From Akkermansia muciniphila (GTDB taxonomy: Bacteria > Verrucomicrobiota > Verrucomicrobiia > Verrucomicrobiales > Akkermansiaceae): a stretch of 64,000 nucleotides of DNA. The translations under genes and the position numbers were made by a program. The stretch is from contig NZ_JABDHQ010000003.1 in the NCBI RefSeq assembly GCF_018709685.1, forward strand, positions 62,001 to 126,000. The letters run 5' to 3'. Shown here one piece after another: positions 17,262-25,142 of this stretch (position 1 is the stretch's first letter; each line of letters opens with the position of its first letter). The notes under the pieces are model-generated. The model ran no database searches and was not told the DNA's origin. It worked only from the letters and a program-made list of their open reading frames with translations.

Positions 17262-17290
17262 TGACTAAAATCGTAAAAAAGAGATATACA
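17262..17290 (+). promoter_or_regulatory. Promoter for the zinc-ribbon / membrane cluster
   Basis: TTGACT (17262-17267) and TATACA (17285-17290) are close to sigma-70 consensus boxes, separated by 17 bases. The predicted transcript would begin near 17297, so the ATG at 17306 would have almost no leader. The divergent HTH-kinase pair starts within 90 bases on the other side. Confidence 0.55.
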
Positions 17291-17305
17291 GGCAATGTAA
17301 ACGAG

Positions 17306-17845
17306 ATGCCGGTAATGAAAAGTATCATCCAGTTCACCTGTCCCCGATGTGGAGGCCATCAACTGATGCTCGTCGAACGGGCCATGCACCGTTATGTCGT
17401 CCAGAATCTGGAGGCCGACCGGCAGGGCGGGCTGGCTGTCGGACACAAGGTTCTGGTGGACGATTTATGCGGGGAGCCGCTGGGGTACCGCTGCGCGGAC
17501 TGCCGTCATCCGGATTGCCATGGGAATGATTCATCGGAAGGGTTTCAATGGCATTCCCTGAAGGAGGTGCAAAGCGCCGGAGTCATTACCTGGCCGGACG
17601 GAATGGAAACGGTAGAACACCGGTGCATGGTTTGTTTCCCCGACGGGAAGATGACGCCTGTGATCGTCGAGGTCGTTCATCCCGGTACTCTCACCGAGAA
17701 GGAACGCCGCACCGTTCTGGAACGGGAGCAGGCAGTGCATGGCATCCTGATCAGCCAGTCGGATTCCGGGATTCGAACGCTGGCCTGCCGCAACTGGAAG
17801 CGGGTTAAGAGGCATATTCTGCAATCAATAACCAACGACATGTAA
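17306..17845 (+). CDS. Zinc-ribbon protein of unknown function
   Basis: About 179 residues from the ATG at 17306 (or 176 from 17315). A first CPRCGG pair (about 11-14) is followed by a Tyr/Val-rich segment, then YRCADCRHPDCHG (about 60-72) and HRCMVCFPDG (about 96-105). These C-x2-C pairs suggest two zinc sites. The middle portion (GFQWHSLKEVQSAGVITWPDG) resembles proteins common on plasmids and islands. No catalytic motif is visible. It is the first gene of a plus-strand run (17306-22062) with four-base or short spacings and begins right at a strong promoter. A frame upstream to a TTG at 17261 overlaps the promoter and is unlikely to be coding. Confidence 0.65.
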   Translation: MPVMKSIIQFTCPRCGGHQLMLVERAMHRYVVQNLEADRQGGLAVGHKVLVDDLCGEPLGYRCADCRHPDCHGNDSSEGFQWHSLKEVQSAGVITWPDGMETVEHRCMVCFPDGKMTPVIVEVVHPGTLTEKERRTVLEREQAVHGILISQSDSGIRTLACRNWKRVKRHILQSITNDM

Positions 17846-17849
17846 TCAC

Positions 17850-18302
17850 ATGAAGAGAAATGAAATACATAAAATCGGGTTAGCGACAGGACTGGCCATT
17901 GTGACCACCTCCCTATTGTCCTCCTGCACCATCCTTGTCGGGAAGAGCGCTCGGGAACTTAGCAAAACAGAACCCGGCAGGGAGATTCTGTTTACGTTGA
18001 TTTGCTCCGGATTGTTTGGTTATTCGATCTTCCTGGCGCTCTACTGGTTGTCCGAGCATAAAGAACCGGCTGCAATCAAGGACTTCAAGACGATTGCCAT
18101 TGTATTCGCCGTGGTCGATCTCATCCTTACCGTGATAGACTCAGGTTTTCTTGCTTTGCTGGAACTGGCGGCTATTGTCCTGGTTGCTCATAAAGTTCTG
18201 AATATCACACTGGGTAAATCATTCGGGGTATTAGGCATCAGTATGGGAATTTCTCTTGTCGGGGGAATTCTGGCAGCAGTGATTTTGGGTGTAGAGATAT
18301 AG
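17850..18302 (+). CDS. Small membrane protein with lipobox-like N-terminus
   Basis: A 150-residue protein starting MKRNEIHKIGLATGLAIVTT, with SLLSSCTILV forming a possible lipoprotein box (Cys about 26). Three further hydrophobic helices follow at about residues 48-66, 82-110 and 124-148, so it is an inner-membrane protein whatever the fate of the Cys. The last two helices resemble the C-terminal part of the next gene (VAHKVLNITLGKSFGVLGISMG here, VARNFQCSWKRSFAILGLML there), suggesting related membrane modules. It begins four bases after the zinc-ribbon gene. I do not recognise a family. Confidence 0.65.
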   Translation: MKRNEIHKIGLATGLAIVTTSLLSSCTILVGKSARELSKTEPGREILFTLICSGLFGYSIFLALYWLSEHKEPAAIKDFKTIAIVFAVVDLILTVIDSGFLALLELAAIVLVAHKVLNITLGKSFGVLGISMGISLVGGILAAVILGVEI

Positions 18303-18411
18303 AAACATTCGTACGTCACTCTTTGTGGTATTTTGGCTCTAACTCTTTTCACATCTTATCATGCAGGCAAAATCCTGTCCGGATGGAATTAACACAAATA
18401 CAAACATAACA

Positions 18412-19185
18412 ATGAATACAGTACGTCAAAGACAAAGACTTGGGATAAAAAGAAGCATTCTTACTGCTCTGTTGATGGGATTTTGCTGCCTTTTTTATGC
18501 CCCTGAGGCGTTCTCTCAAGATGAGCCCGGTTCTCCTCCGCAGAGAACCGCAATGGATGATGACTTCGACAAGTCTATGGCGCAGGCAAGGCAACAATAT
18601 GGTAATCGCTTGTACCAGCAGTATATGGGAGGAGCCACTACAGCCAAGGAACGTGCTATAGGAGCCCTACGGATGGAGAATGCTATTGCTGAAGCTGAGG
18701 GAAAGGGTGATTCGACCCAGGCTAATTATTTGCGTCAACAGCTTGCTATGGCTCAGCGTACCAATGAGTGGGCTAACGGTAAGTTGCAACAGAAAGCAAA
18801 TGCCGGGGATACGAGAGCACAGAGAGAACTGGATGAATACTATGCATTCATGAAAACCGTGAAAGGATCTTCTTCTGCGGATTTGTTTCCATTCCTCATC
18901 AGCATCATCTCCGGTCTATTGTTGTACGGGTATATTGTGCTGCTTTCTCCCAAGGATGCTACAATAAACCGGAAAACATTGATCCCGTGGTGCGTTGGTC
19001 TGGCCATCTTCGATATGCTTGGCAACTGGGTGAATCAGTCATGGCTCTTTCTCTTCGTTGAAATTCTGGTCATCCTTGTAGTCGCCCGGAATTTCCAATG
19101 CTCATGGAAACGCTCCTTTGCCATCCTGGGCCTCATGCTTGTCTCAATACTCATTCTGGGAGGACTGTTGCCATTATTCCTCTGA
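18412..19185 (+). CDS. Exported/membrane protein with helical N-terminal domain
   Basis: From the ATG at 18412 the protein opens MNTVRQRQRLGIKRSILTAL and has a signal-like helix ending at FYAPEAFSQDE (about residue 40). A Gln/Ala-rich helical domain follows (about 45-150, MAQARQQYGNRLYQQYMGGA, ENAIAEAEGKGDSTQANYLRQQLAMAQ), then three or four membrane helices (about 160-255). The helical part is probably outside the cytoplasm. The C-terminal helices resemble those of the preceding 150-residue protein. An ATG at 18361 adds 17 polar residues and is less likely. Function unknown; position suggests a membrane complex with its neighbours. Confidence 0.65.
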   Translation: MNTVRQRQRLGIKRSILTALLMGFCCLFYAPEAFSQDEPGSPPQRTAMDDDFDKSMAQARQQYGNRLYQQYMGGATTAKERAIGALRMENAIAEAEGKGDSTQANYLRQQLAMAQRTNEWANGKLQQKANAGDTRAQRELDEYYAFMKTVKGSSSADLFPFLISIISGLLLYGYIVLLSPKDATINRKTLIPWCVGLAIFDMLGNWVNQSWLFLFVEILVILVVARNFQCSWKRSFAILGLMLVSILILGGLLPLFL

Positions 19186-19224
19186 TGCGTTTCTTCTCGT
19201 TCAGTTCATGAATCTACGCCTCTA

Positions 19225-20004
19225 ATGCTTATGATTTCCTATTACCTTGCCCGACCGGGTAGCACACAGGAAGGTCCTTTTTCTGAAGACGAGCTAAAAG
19301 GCCTTTATCATCAGCGGACTCTGCCTCCCGGGTCTTATGTCTGGACAGAAGGATGGGATCAATGGCGTTCCTGTGAAGACGCTTTTGAATGGTTTATTTC
19401 CAGCGCCAAGCTGCCGCCTCTTCCTCCACATCCCGGTTCAGAAGATACGGCATCCCATTCGAACACATCGTCTGCTCATGCGGAACAACATGAGAAAGCC
19501 TTTTCTCCAGATGAAATGAAGGCATCGACGGTAAAGGAATACAGAACCTTGTCAGATTGGATCCAGAATCATGAAGTACTGAATCAGATCCATCGATGGG
19601 GATTAAAGAAACTGAATATAGGTTATAAATCATGGAAATTGAGCTATTATACTGCAATAGGAATGGGCTTGTTTTTTCTGATTTTAATAGGAATGCTGAA
19701 TCATAAGGAAAACAATGATGATATAGTATCCTGGGAAAACGCTAGAACACAAAGACAAATTTCGAATGAGCTCCAAGATCAAAGATTACGCCAAATGGCA
19801 CAACAAGCGATAATGTACAATAACAGAATTCAGGCAGAACGTGAAGCCAATAAAATTGAGACCTGCAACAGATGCCGAGGAGCTGGAACATGTACTGCGG
19901 GGGCAGGTGGATACAATATGAACCGGCCAATTATTGTGTGCCCAACCTGTGGCGGAACAGGACAAGTAAGACGTTCAAATAATCCAAGTCCATGGGCGCT
20001 TTAA
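19225..20004 (+). CDS. GYF_2-domain membrane protein with DnaJ-type zinc motif
   Basis: Residues 5-55 (YYLARPGSTQEGPFSEDELKG...PPGSYVWTEGWDQWRSC) are a typical bacterial GYF_2 domain, a small peptide-binding module. A linker and helical stretch lead to one membrane helix (about 135-155, YTAIGMGLFFLILIGML), then a coiled-coil stretch (QRQISNELQDQRLRQMAQQ) and a C-terminal CNRCRGAGTC...CPTCGGTGQV pair, the CxxCxGxG repeats of DnaJ zinc fingers. The protein is thus a membrane-anchored adaptor with peptide-binding ends on both sides or one side. It is in the plus-strand run with the zinc-ribbon and ankyrin genes; 259 residues. Confidence 0.75.
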   Translation: MLMISYYLARPGSTQEGPFSEDELKGLYHQRTLPPGSYVWTEGWDQWRSCEDAFEWFISSAKLPPLPPHPGSEDTASHSNTSSAHAEQHEKAFSPDEMKASTVKEYRTLSDWIQNHEVLNQIHRWGLKKLNIGYKSWKLSYYTAIGMGLFFLILIGMLNHKENNDDIVSWENARTQRQISNELQDQRLRQMAQQAIMYNNRIQAEREANKIETCNRCRGAGTCTAGAGGYNMNRPIIVCPTCGGTGQVRRSNNPSPWAL

Positions 20005-20008
20005 AATT

Positions 20009-22062
20009 ATGAAAAATATATTACACTTTTTTTACTTTTTTCATTATTTCTGTCGTCTTGTGATAAGTTAACATCCTCAGATAAGCAAGAAATAGATAGG
20101 CAAGTTGCCCGACTATCTCCTGAAAAAGAAGCAGATTTTGTTCTAGGTAAAATGTTGTTAACGATCAAAAACGGAGGAGATATTAACGATTGTGAGACGA
20201 GGTATCCTTATATAGGAGGATCATGCGAATATCCCACGGCCTTGCATATTGCTGTTTATCAGAGAAAACCTCAAATTGCTGAGCTTCTGTTGAAACTTGG
20301 AGCAGATCCGAATGCTCATATCTCTAAAAATGAAATATCCGCATTGCATAACGCTGTCTTTACGGATCAGTATGATCTTGTTAAATCATTGCTGGATCGA
20401 GGAGCCAATCCCGATGAAGTAGGAAAACATACCTCTTCACTATTGGGAGACGCCTGCTCTCGATATCGAGAAAGTCCCCAAATAGCAATAGAGTTAATTC
20501 AAAGACACGCCAATGTCCGAATCACAGGAGTTGATGGTGCAACCCCACTTCACGATTTAGTGAAGCGTTCAGACTCCGATTATACCTCAGAATGGGGAAC
20601 TGTCTTTGATCTTCTTATTCGAAATGGAGCTGAAGTCAATTGTCGTGATGCGAAAGGGAAAACGCCCTTACATGAGGTAGACAACTTACACATGGCTAAA
20701 TTACTTATTGCTAATGGGGCTGATATTAACAGCAAGGACAACTTGGGAAGAACCCCATTATTTTACATCAAAAACAAAGATATTATTCAATATCTTATAG
20801 AGAATGGAGCTATTCTTGATATAAAGGATAAAAACGGAGCAACTATTCTTCATTATATATTATCGCAAGACTTTGGAGAACTTGAATATTTTAGAGGGCT
20901 TAAATTCGAGGCCGATCGAATTAAATTTATTACAGAAAGAGGTATTGACGTAAACATTCAGGATATTGATGGAAATACGCCATTACATTTAATAATGAGA
21001 GAACCTTATTGTGAGTATATTTCTGAATGGGGTACTTATGACAAGTTCGGAGCGAATGATGTATTTCCACTGCTAGTTACAAACCAAACTGATGTAACGA
21101 TCAAGAATAAGAAAAACAAAACAAGTTTAGAACTGGCATATTCAATTTCTAAAGAAACTGGAGATCGGTTAAAGGAAATATTAAGAGAAAAGAATAAGAG
21201 CGGAAATACCGCACCTATGGATGTTGCCAACAAAGGAGATGCGATACAAGTGACATATGGAGACAAGGAACCACTTAGCAGAGAACAAATCAACGCAAAT
21301 GCACTTAGAGAAGAGATTGCCAGACGTGATGCTTCTTTCGAAAATTCTCCAGCAAGACGTATGGAATGGATGCGAAGTTCAGAACGTCAAAACATGCTAA
21401 ATGAACTCGCACGACTTGAGACTGCAAAAGCGGATGTTAACGCGAAAGATAAGGATGGGGAAACGGCTCTTACGTTGGCTGCTAATGAGCGACATACGGA
21501 CTGCGTCAAAGCATTACGGGAAGCCGTAGCAAACGCGAAAAGCAAGGATGAAGGGAAAAGAAAAGATTCCCTTTCCCCCGAGGAGGCTGAAAAACCAGTG
21601 GTTTTGCAAGACATATCGTCCGGCAACCTTAATGCAGGAAAAATGTCCATTGCCAACATTAAACGGGCTCTGAAGGACGCAAAAGAGGATGATCAACTAC
21701 TACTTAACGATCTCGCTTCCGTCGTTACCGACCTTTATAGGTCAAAGCAAGAGATATCCCTGGTTCGTAAACAGAACATCAAAGATGAAAAGCAAATATC
21801 CAACCTTGAATCATGGGCTGTCTCATGCATGACCCCCAACGCTCTTACTGGCCGTACCAATCCGGCAGGGGCAGAAAACGCCAGGCGTAAAGCCCGGATA
21901 CTTGAGGGAGCGATTCAACAAAGGAATACCAGGATTCGAAACAAGTTGAATGTCATCGCCGACAGATCCCGGGAATTGGAGTCAAAGTTGAGAGAAAATG
22001 GCAGAGCAGAAGATGCCGACATGCTGAGGAAAAGCGCTCGTTATTTTCTACAAGATCTTTGA
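20009..22062 (+). CDS. Ankyrin-repeat lipoprotein with a frameshifted start
   Basis: The open frame reads a lipoprotein signal, KYITLFLLFSLFLSSCDK (Cys codon at 20059), then at least six ankyrin repeats (LHIAVYQRKPQIAELLLKLG, ALHNAVFTDQYDLVKSLLDRG, TPLHEVDNLHMAKLLIANG and more), a late repeat (DVNAKDKDGETALTLAANER) and a charged coiled-coil C-terminus. The only ATG in the right place (20009) is out of frame by one base within AAAAA: one more A would give MKKYITLFLL. As printed, translation would have to begin at an alternative codon or at the ATG at 20152, producing a cytosolic 636-residue protein without the signal. Ankyrin lipoproteins bind partner proteins in the periplasm; it ends the kinase-associated cluster. 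Confidence 0.78.
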
Positions 22063-22173
22063 GTTATCTAGTACTGCCTCCAAATGATACCTTGCCCTCT
22101 CCCATTGGCTTATCCATCTCATAACAATCATGGCAACATGAACGTTACGGAAGATAGGGGCCAGAGAGTCATG

Positions 22174-22316
22174 TTGAAATAATACCTCCCTCACCGTCAT
22201 ATATACCAGACACAGGTTCTTACCTGCCTGTCATCCTTCATAAAGTCGCCATGTTCCCATACCGGGGCATGGCGGCTTTACTATATCTACCCATCAACAA
22301 CGAAAGAACAACCATC
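22174..22316 (+). promoter_or_regulatory. Shared promoter-leader element, copy B
   Basis: TTGAAA (22174-22179), 17 bases, TCATATATA (22197). The transcript would carry CAGG-TTCTTA-CCTG, the TTACCTGCC block, and then a second stem CGCCATG...CATGGCG followed by GCTTTAC. CGCCATGTTCCCAT here matches CGCCATGTACCCAT of copy A. The ATG in this block is in frame with the next gene, so the leader could encode 22 extra residues. Confidence 0.6.
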
Positions 22317-22871
22317 ATGGCTATCAAACTCATCGCCAACTACAGCAAGCGCCTCGGCCTGCCGGGGTATTCCTCCCATCAGTTTGAAGTCTCCATCGAA
22401 ACGGAGATCGGAAATACGTCAGAACTCGATTTTGCCGCAGAACGTCTCTACAGCTCGCTCCAGTCCGCTGTAGATACCCAGATCCGGCGGGTCGGATTTG
22501 TCCCTGATGCCTCCTATGGATCGGGAAACATATCCGGCGCTCCGCTTCCTGCCATGCGTCAGGTTTCACGGCTGCCTGAACCGCCGTCTTCGAATCCTCA
22601 GACATCTCACCCCGAAGAACCGGCGTGGAGCTGTTCGGAAAAACAGAGGCAGGTTATCCTATTGCTGGCACGTAAAAACGGGATCAACAATTCCGAACTT
22701 CATGATCTGGCCGTACTCTGCTTTGGCAAGGGAGCCTCACAGTTGAACAAGCTGGAGGCATCTTCCCTGATCAACGAACTGATAGAAAAATCAGGAGGAA
22801 CATGCCGCAAGGCTCCTTCCTTCGGAAGCTGTGCTCGACTTCAGGAGGCAGCTGCACCTGAAATGCGGTAA
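22317..22871 (+). CDS. Island protein of unknown function
   Basis: From the ATG at 22317 (MAIKLIANYSKRLGLPGYSS) this is a 184-residue protein. The N-terminal 65 residues (HQFEVSIETEIGNTSELDFAAERLYSSLQSAVDTQI) form one compact domain. A Pro/Ser-rich linker follows, and a C-terminal segment (CSEKQRQVILLLARKNGINNSELHDLAVLCFGKGASQLNKLEASSLINELIEK) resembles the small C-terminal domain seen on some phage and plasmid single-strand-annealing or replication proteins. That suggests a role in element DNA handling, but the similarity is from memory only. The frame is open to 22251. It has its own promoter-leader element and no close downstream partner. Confidence 0.6.
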   Translation: MAIKLIANYSKRLGLPGYSSHQFEVSIETEIGNTSELDFAAERLYSSLQSAVDTQIRRVGFVPDASYGSGNISGAPLPAMRQVSRLPEPPSSNPQTSHPEEPAWSCSEKQRQVILLLARKNGINNSELHDLAVLCFGKGASQLNKLEASSLINELIEKSGGTCRKAPSFGSCARLQEAAAPEMR

Positions 22872-23044
22872 ACATCTGCATATCCCTGTTGCCGGAGCCT
22901 TTCCATGGAGGGCTCCGGCAACGGAGTCTTGTTTTATCTGCCGTATCCAGAAATTCCTGAGCCGGGAAGTTCTCCGGCTCTAATCACCAAAACACTTCTT
23001 TTCAAAGCAAGCTCTTGTTCAGTAGTAGATATCTTTCGTTCCTA

Positions 23045-23126
23045 AAAATCACATCATATTGTGATTTTACCAGAAAACAGAGTAGACAGAACATTCAAAA
23101 CATGATATTTCACATTGTATTGTGAA
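23045..23126. promoter_or_regulatory. Two HipB-type operators before the hipBST operon
   Basis: AAAATCACA-N6-TGTGATTTT (23045-23068) is a perfect 9-bp inverted repeat. TTCACA-N6-TGTGAA (23109-23126) is a shorter copy with the same six-base spacing and overlaps the GTG start of hipB. A weaker half-site, TCACATTGTAAT, occurs after the operon near 24827. Paired inverted repeats at the operon head are the usual binding sites of HipB dimers. Confidence 0.75.
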
Positions 23127-23352
23127 TTTGAGTGATATCGGAACATACATTCGAGAACGACGCCGGATACTGGGCATTACCCTGAAGGATTTGTCCGAAC
23201 TTTCCGGCATAGGGATCAATACGCTCAATAAAATCGAACTTGGGCAGGCCAACCCGACATTCAGAATCCTGATGGGATTGTTCGATGTATTAGGACTGGA
23301 AATGTCGTTGAGCCCCAAAAGAACCGATGTGATGAAAGGGCCTGAATCATGA
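23122..23352 (+). CDS. hipB: HipB-like XRE antitoxin/repressor (HipBST)
   Basis: A 76-residue protein that is almost entirely one XRE helix-turn-helix: IGTYIRERRRILGITLKDLSELSGIGINTLNKIELGQANPTFRILMGLFDVLGLEM. HipB dimers bind operator repeats and hold the kinase toxin inactive. The start is a GTG at 23122; no better codon exists before the conserved region. The operator at 23109-23126 covers this start, which fits autorepression. Its stop overlaps the next ATG by four bases, so hipB, hipS and hipT are translationally coupled. Confidence 0.88.
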   Translation: MNLSDIGTYIRERRRILGITLKDLSELSGIGINTLNKIELGQANPTFRILMGLFDVLGLEMSLSPKRTDVMKGPES

Positions 23353-23684
23353 GAAACGCCCTTGTATTGTTGCGGAATATCCCTGCCGGAACGTTGACAG
23401 AAGAATCCCCTTCCAGCTATGTATTCCGGTATCTGGATTCCTACCTGATGAGAGAAGAGCTTCCTCCCGTCAGCCTGACAATGCCTAAAACTTCCGAAGA
23501 GTACCGTTCCCCCCATCTATTTCCCGTTTTCTTCAACATGCTCTCGGAAGGCGTCAACAAGGAAATTCAGTGCCGTCATTTCCATCTGGATGAAAAGGAT
23601 TATTTCGGACTGCTCCTTGCAACAGGTCATGATGATACGATTGGAGCATTAACAGTACAGCCTTATACCAACGATGAACATTGA
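23349..23684 (+). CDS. hipS: HipS-like small partner (separate HipA N-terminal domain)
   Basis: A 111-residue protein matching the N-terminal subdomain of HipA kinases (often annotated as couple_hipA): GTLTEESPSSYVFRYLDSYLMREELPPVSLTMP, then FPVFFNMLSEGVNKEIQCRHFHLDEKDYFGLLLATGHDDTIGALTVQP. In ordinary HipA this is fused to the kinase. Here it is a free protein encoded between hipB and the kinase, the arrangement of tripartite HipBST systems, where HipS, rather than HipB, neutralises the toxin. Its end overlaps the kinase start by eleven bases. Confidence 0.88.
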   Translation: MRNALVLLRNIPAGTLTEESPSSYVFRYLDSYLMREELPPVSLTMPKTSEEYRSPHLFPVFFNMLSEGVNKEIQCRHFHLDEKDYFGLLLATGHDDTIGALTVQPYTNDEH

Positions 23685-24639
23685 CCGTTGCCCCTCGACG
23701 CTGGTTCCCGGATTCACCTCCTACAGCCCGACCGGATTGCGGAAGCTGTTCGACGGTAAAAAAGTGTCTCCAATTCTTCCCTATGACGCCCCCGGCCTTC
23801 ATAACGAACCGCAAGAGTTTCTGGAAAACCGAGAGCACATTTCCATCTCAGGGGTTCAGGAAAAACTCTCTGTTCTTGTTGACCGGGGAACAATCCGTCT
23901 GACCAGGTCGGGAGAACAGGGAACGCATCTTCTGAAACCCATCTCATCACGCCTCGTCCGGACTTCCGATATGCCGGCCAATGAACACGTGACCATGCAA
24001 ATTGCCGCTCAGCTGTTCGGCATTTCAACGGCTCCCAACGGACTATGCTTTTTCCGGACCGGGGAACCGGCCTATATCACCCGGCGATTTGACATCACTC
24101 AGGAGGGCGGTAAACTACGCAAGGAAGACTTCGCCTCACTGGCCGGGAAAACATCCGCCCAGGGCGGTTCCAACTTTAAATATGATTACTCCTATCTGGA
24201 AATGGGAGAGCTCATCCGCCGTTATGTCCCCGCATGGAGAATTGAAATGGAACGCTTCTTTCGTCTGGTGTTGTTCAATTATCTGTTTTCGAACGGCGAC
24301 GCGCATTTGAAGAATTTTTCCGTACTGGAAACTCCTCAGGGAGATGTGACCTTGTCCCCCGCGTACGATCTGCTCAACACAAGCCTGCACATTCAGGACA
24401 GCGATTTCGCCCTGTCCGGCGGCTTGTTTCGAGGCGCATCCACGCACACGAATCGCAACCTGTTTGAAGAGTTCGGACGGCAACTGGGGATGCAGGACAA
24501 ACGCATTAGGACAGTCATCGACCATTTGATGAAATCCAGAGAAGAAGTAGAGACCCTAGTGAAGTGCTCATTCCTCTCTCCCCCGGCCAAACGGTCCTAT
24601 ATGCTTTTCTACAGGACACGTTACAATACCCTTCGATGA
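23674..24639 (+). CDS. hipT: HipT-like Ser/Thr kinase toxin (HipBST)
   Basis: A 321-residue HipA-fold kinase without the N-terminal subdomain. The Gly-rich loop ISISGVQEKL has two serines, at residues 57 and 59, the SIS motif known as the autophosphorylation site in E. coli HipT. NEHVTMQIAAQLFGI is the conserved helix block; FSNGDAHLKNF (205-215) holds catalytic Asp209 and Asn214; SPAYDLLNT carries metal-binding Asp232. E. coli HipT phosphorylates TrpS and stops growth. The target here is unknown. All motifs are intact, so the toxin should be active, and it overlaps hipS. Confidence 0.9.
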   Translation: MNIDRCPSTLVPGFTSYSPTGLRKLFDGKKVSPILPYDAPGLHNEPQEFLENREHISISGVQEKLSVLVDRGTIRLTRSGEQGTHLLKPISSRLVRTSDMPANEHVTMQIAAQLFGISTAPNGLCFFRTGEPAYITRRFDITQEGGKLRKEDFASLAGKTSAQGGSNFKYDYSYLEMGELIRRYVPAWRIEMERFFRLVLFNYLFSNGDAHLKNFSVLETPQGDVTLSPAYDLLNTSLHIQDSDFALSGGLFRGASTHTNRNLFEEFGRQLGMQDKRIRTVIDHLMKSREEVETLVKCSFLSPPAKRSYMLFYRTRYNTLR

Positions 24640-24912
24640 AATACTTCGACGTTTTTCTGATAAAAATTATGGAATCTTATGACCCTCTTTCAGCTGCTGC
24701 AAGCCATTTGCAATATCATCGTTTAGCGGTGAGAGGAAACTTCCAAGACCAATCGTCTGAGGAAGGAGCTCAAGAGGATGTTCCAACAGACTCCTCTTTT
24801 TTAGCTATGCTTTCGTGAAAACACCATCACATTGTAATTTACAGGGAGAAACAGGCATAAAACGAGGATTGGTTCTTGCAAGTGGAGTCATTTTTTATAG
24901 ACTGTTTTTCCA
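24640..24912 (+). terminator. Spacer and terminator between hipBST and BREX
   Basis: AAGAGGA (24772-24778) and TCCTCTT (24792-24798) form a stem followed by TTTTTA, a probable terminator for hipBST. Downstream, TTGCAA (24873) and TAGACT or TATAGA around 24890-24898 may be the BREX promoter; spacing is 14-16 bases and I hold it only weakly. No gene is supported here. Confidence 0.55.
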
Positions 24913-24940
24913 TTGCATGAACAGTTTTCACCCCATGCAA
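24913..24940. promoter_or_regulatory. Inverted repeat before the BREX HTH gene (candidate operator)
   Basis: TTGCATG (24913-24919) and CATGCAA (24934-24940) are exact inverted copies 14 bases apart. They end ten bases before the ATG of the HTH gene and fall at the expected transcription start. A dimeric regulator, plausibly the HTH protein itself, could bind here. Confidence 0.55.
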
Positions 24941-24950
24941 AGTGATTACC

Positions 24951-25142
24951 ATGGAAGACCGTTGGCTATCTGTTGAAGAAATTGCGGAATATCTCGGAGT
25001 TAAACGGGATACTGTTTATACATGGGTAAAGGAAAAGAACATGCCTGCCCATAAAATGGGGCGTTTATGGAAATTCAAAATAGAAGAGGTCGATCAATGG
25101 GTGCGCAAGGGGCATGCTTCCTCTGAACTCAAAAAAGCATGA
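24951..25142 (+). CDS. Excisionase-family HTH protein leading the BREX operon
   Basis: A 63-residue protein, MEDRWLSVEEIAEYLGVKRDTVYTWVKEKNMPAHKMGRLWKFKIEEVDQWVRKGHAS, an almost perfect excisionase/MerR-like helix-turn-helix (LSVEEIAEYL...TVYTWV) with the wing (GRLWKFKIEEVDQWV). It may regulate BREX or act as a recombination directionality factor for the island. Its stop overlaps the brxA start (ATGA), so it is part of the BREX transcript, which favours regulation. Many BREX loci use a WYL-domain repressor, so this is a different type. The GTG at 24942 is an alternative start adding three residues. Confidence 0.82.
   Translation: MEDRWLSVEEIAEYLGVKRDTVYTWVKEKNMPAHKMGRLWKFKIEEVDQWVRKGHASSELKKA

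Noticed and set aside
24564-24818. An 84-residue plus-strand frame overlapping the end of hipT
   Set aside because: It is out of frame with hipT, runs through the terminator hairpin, and has no domain or ribosome-binding site.
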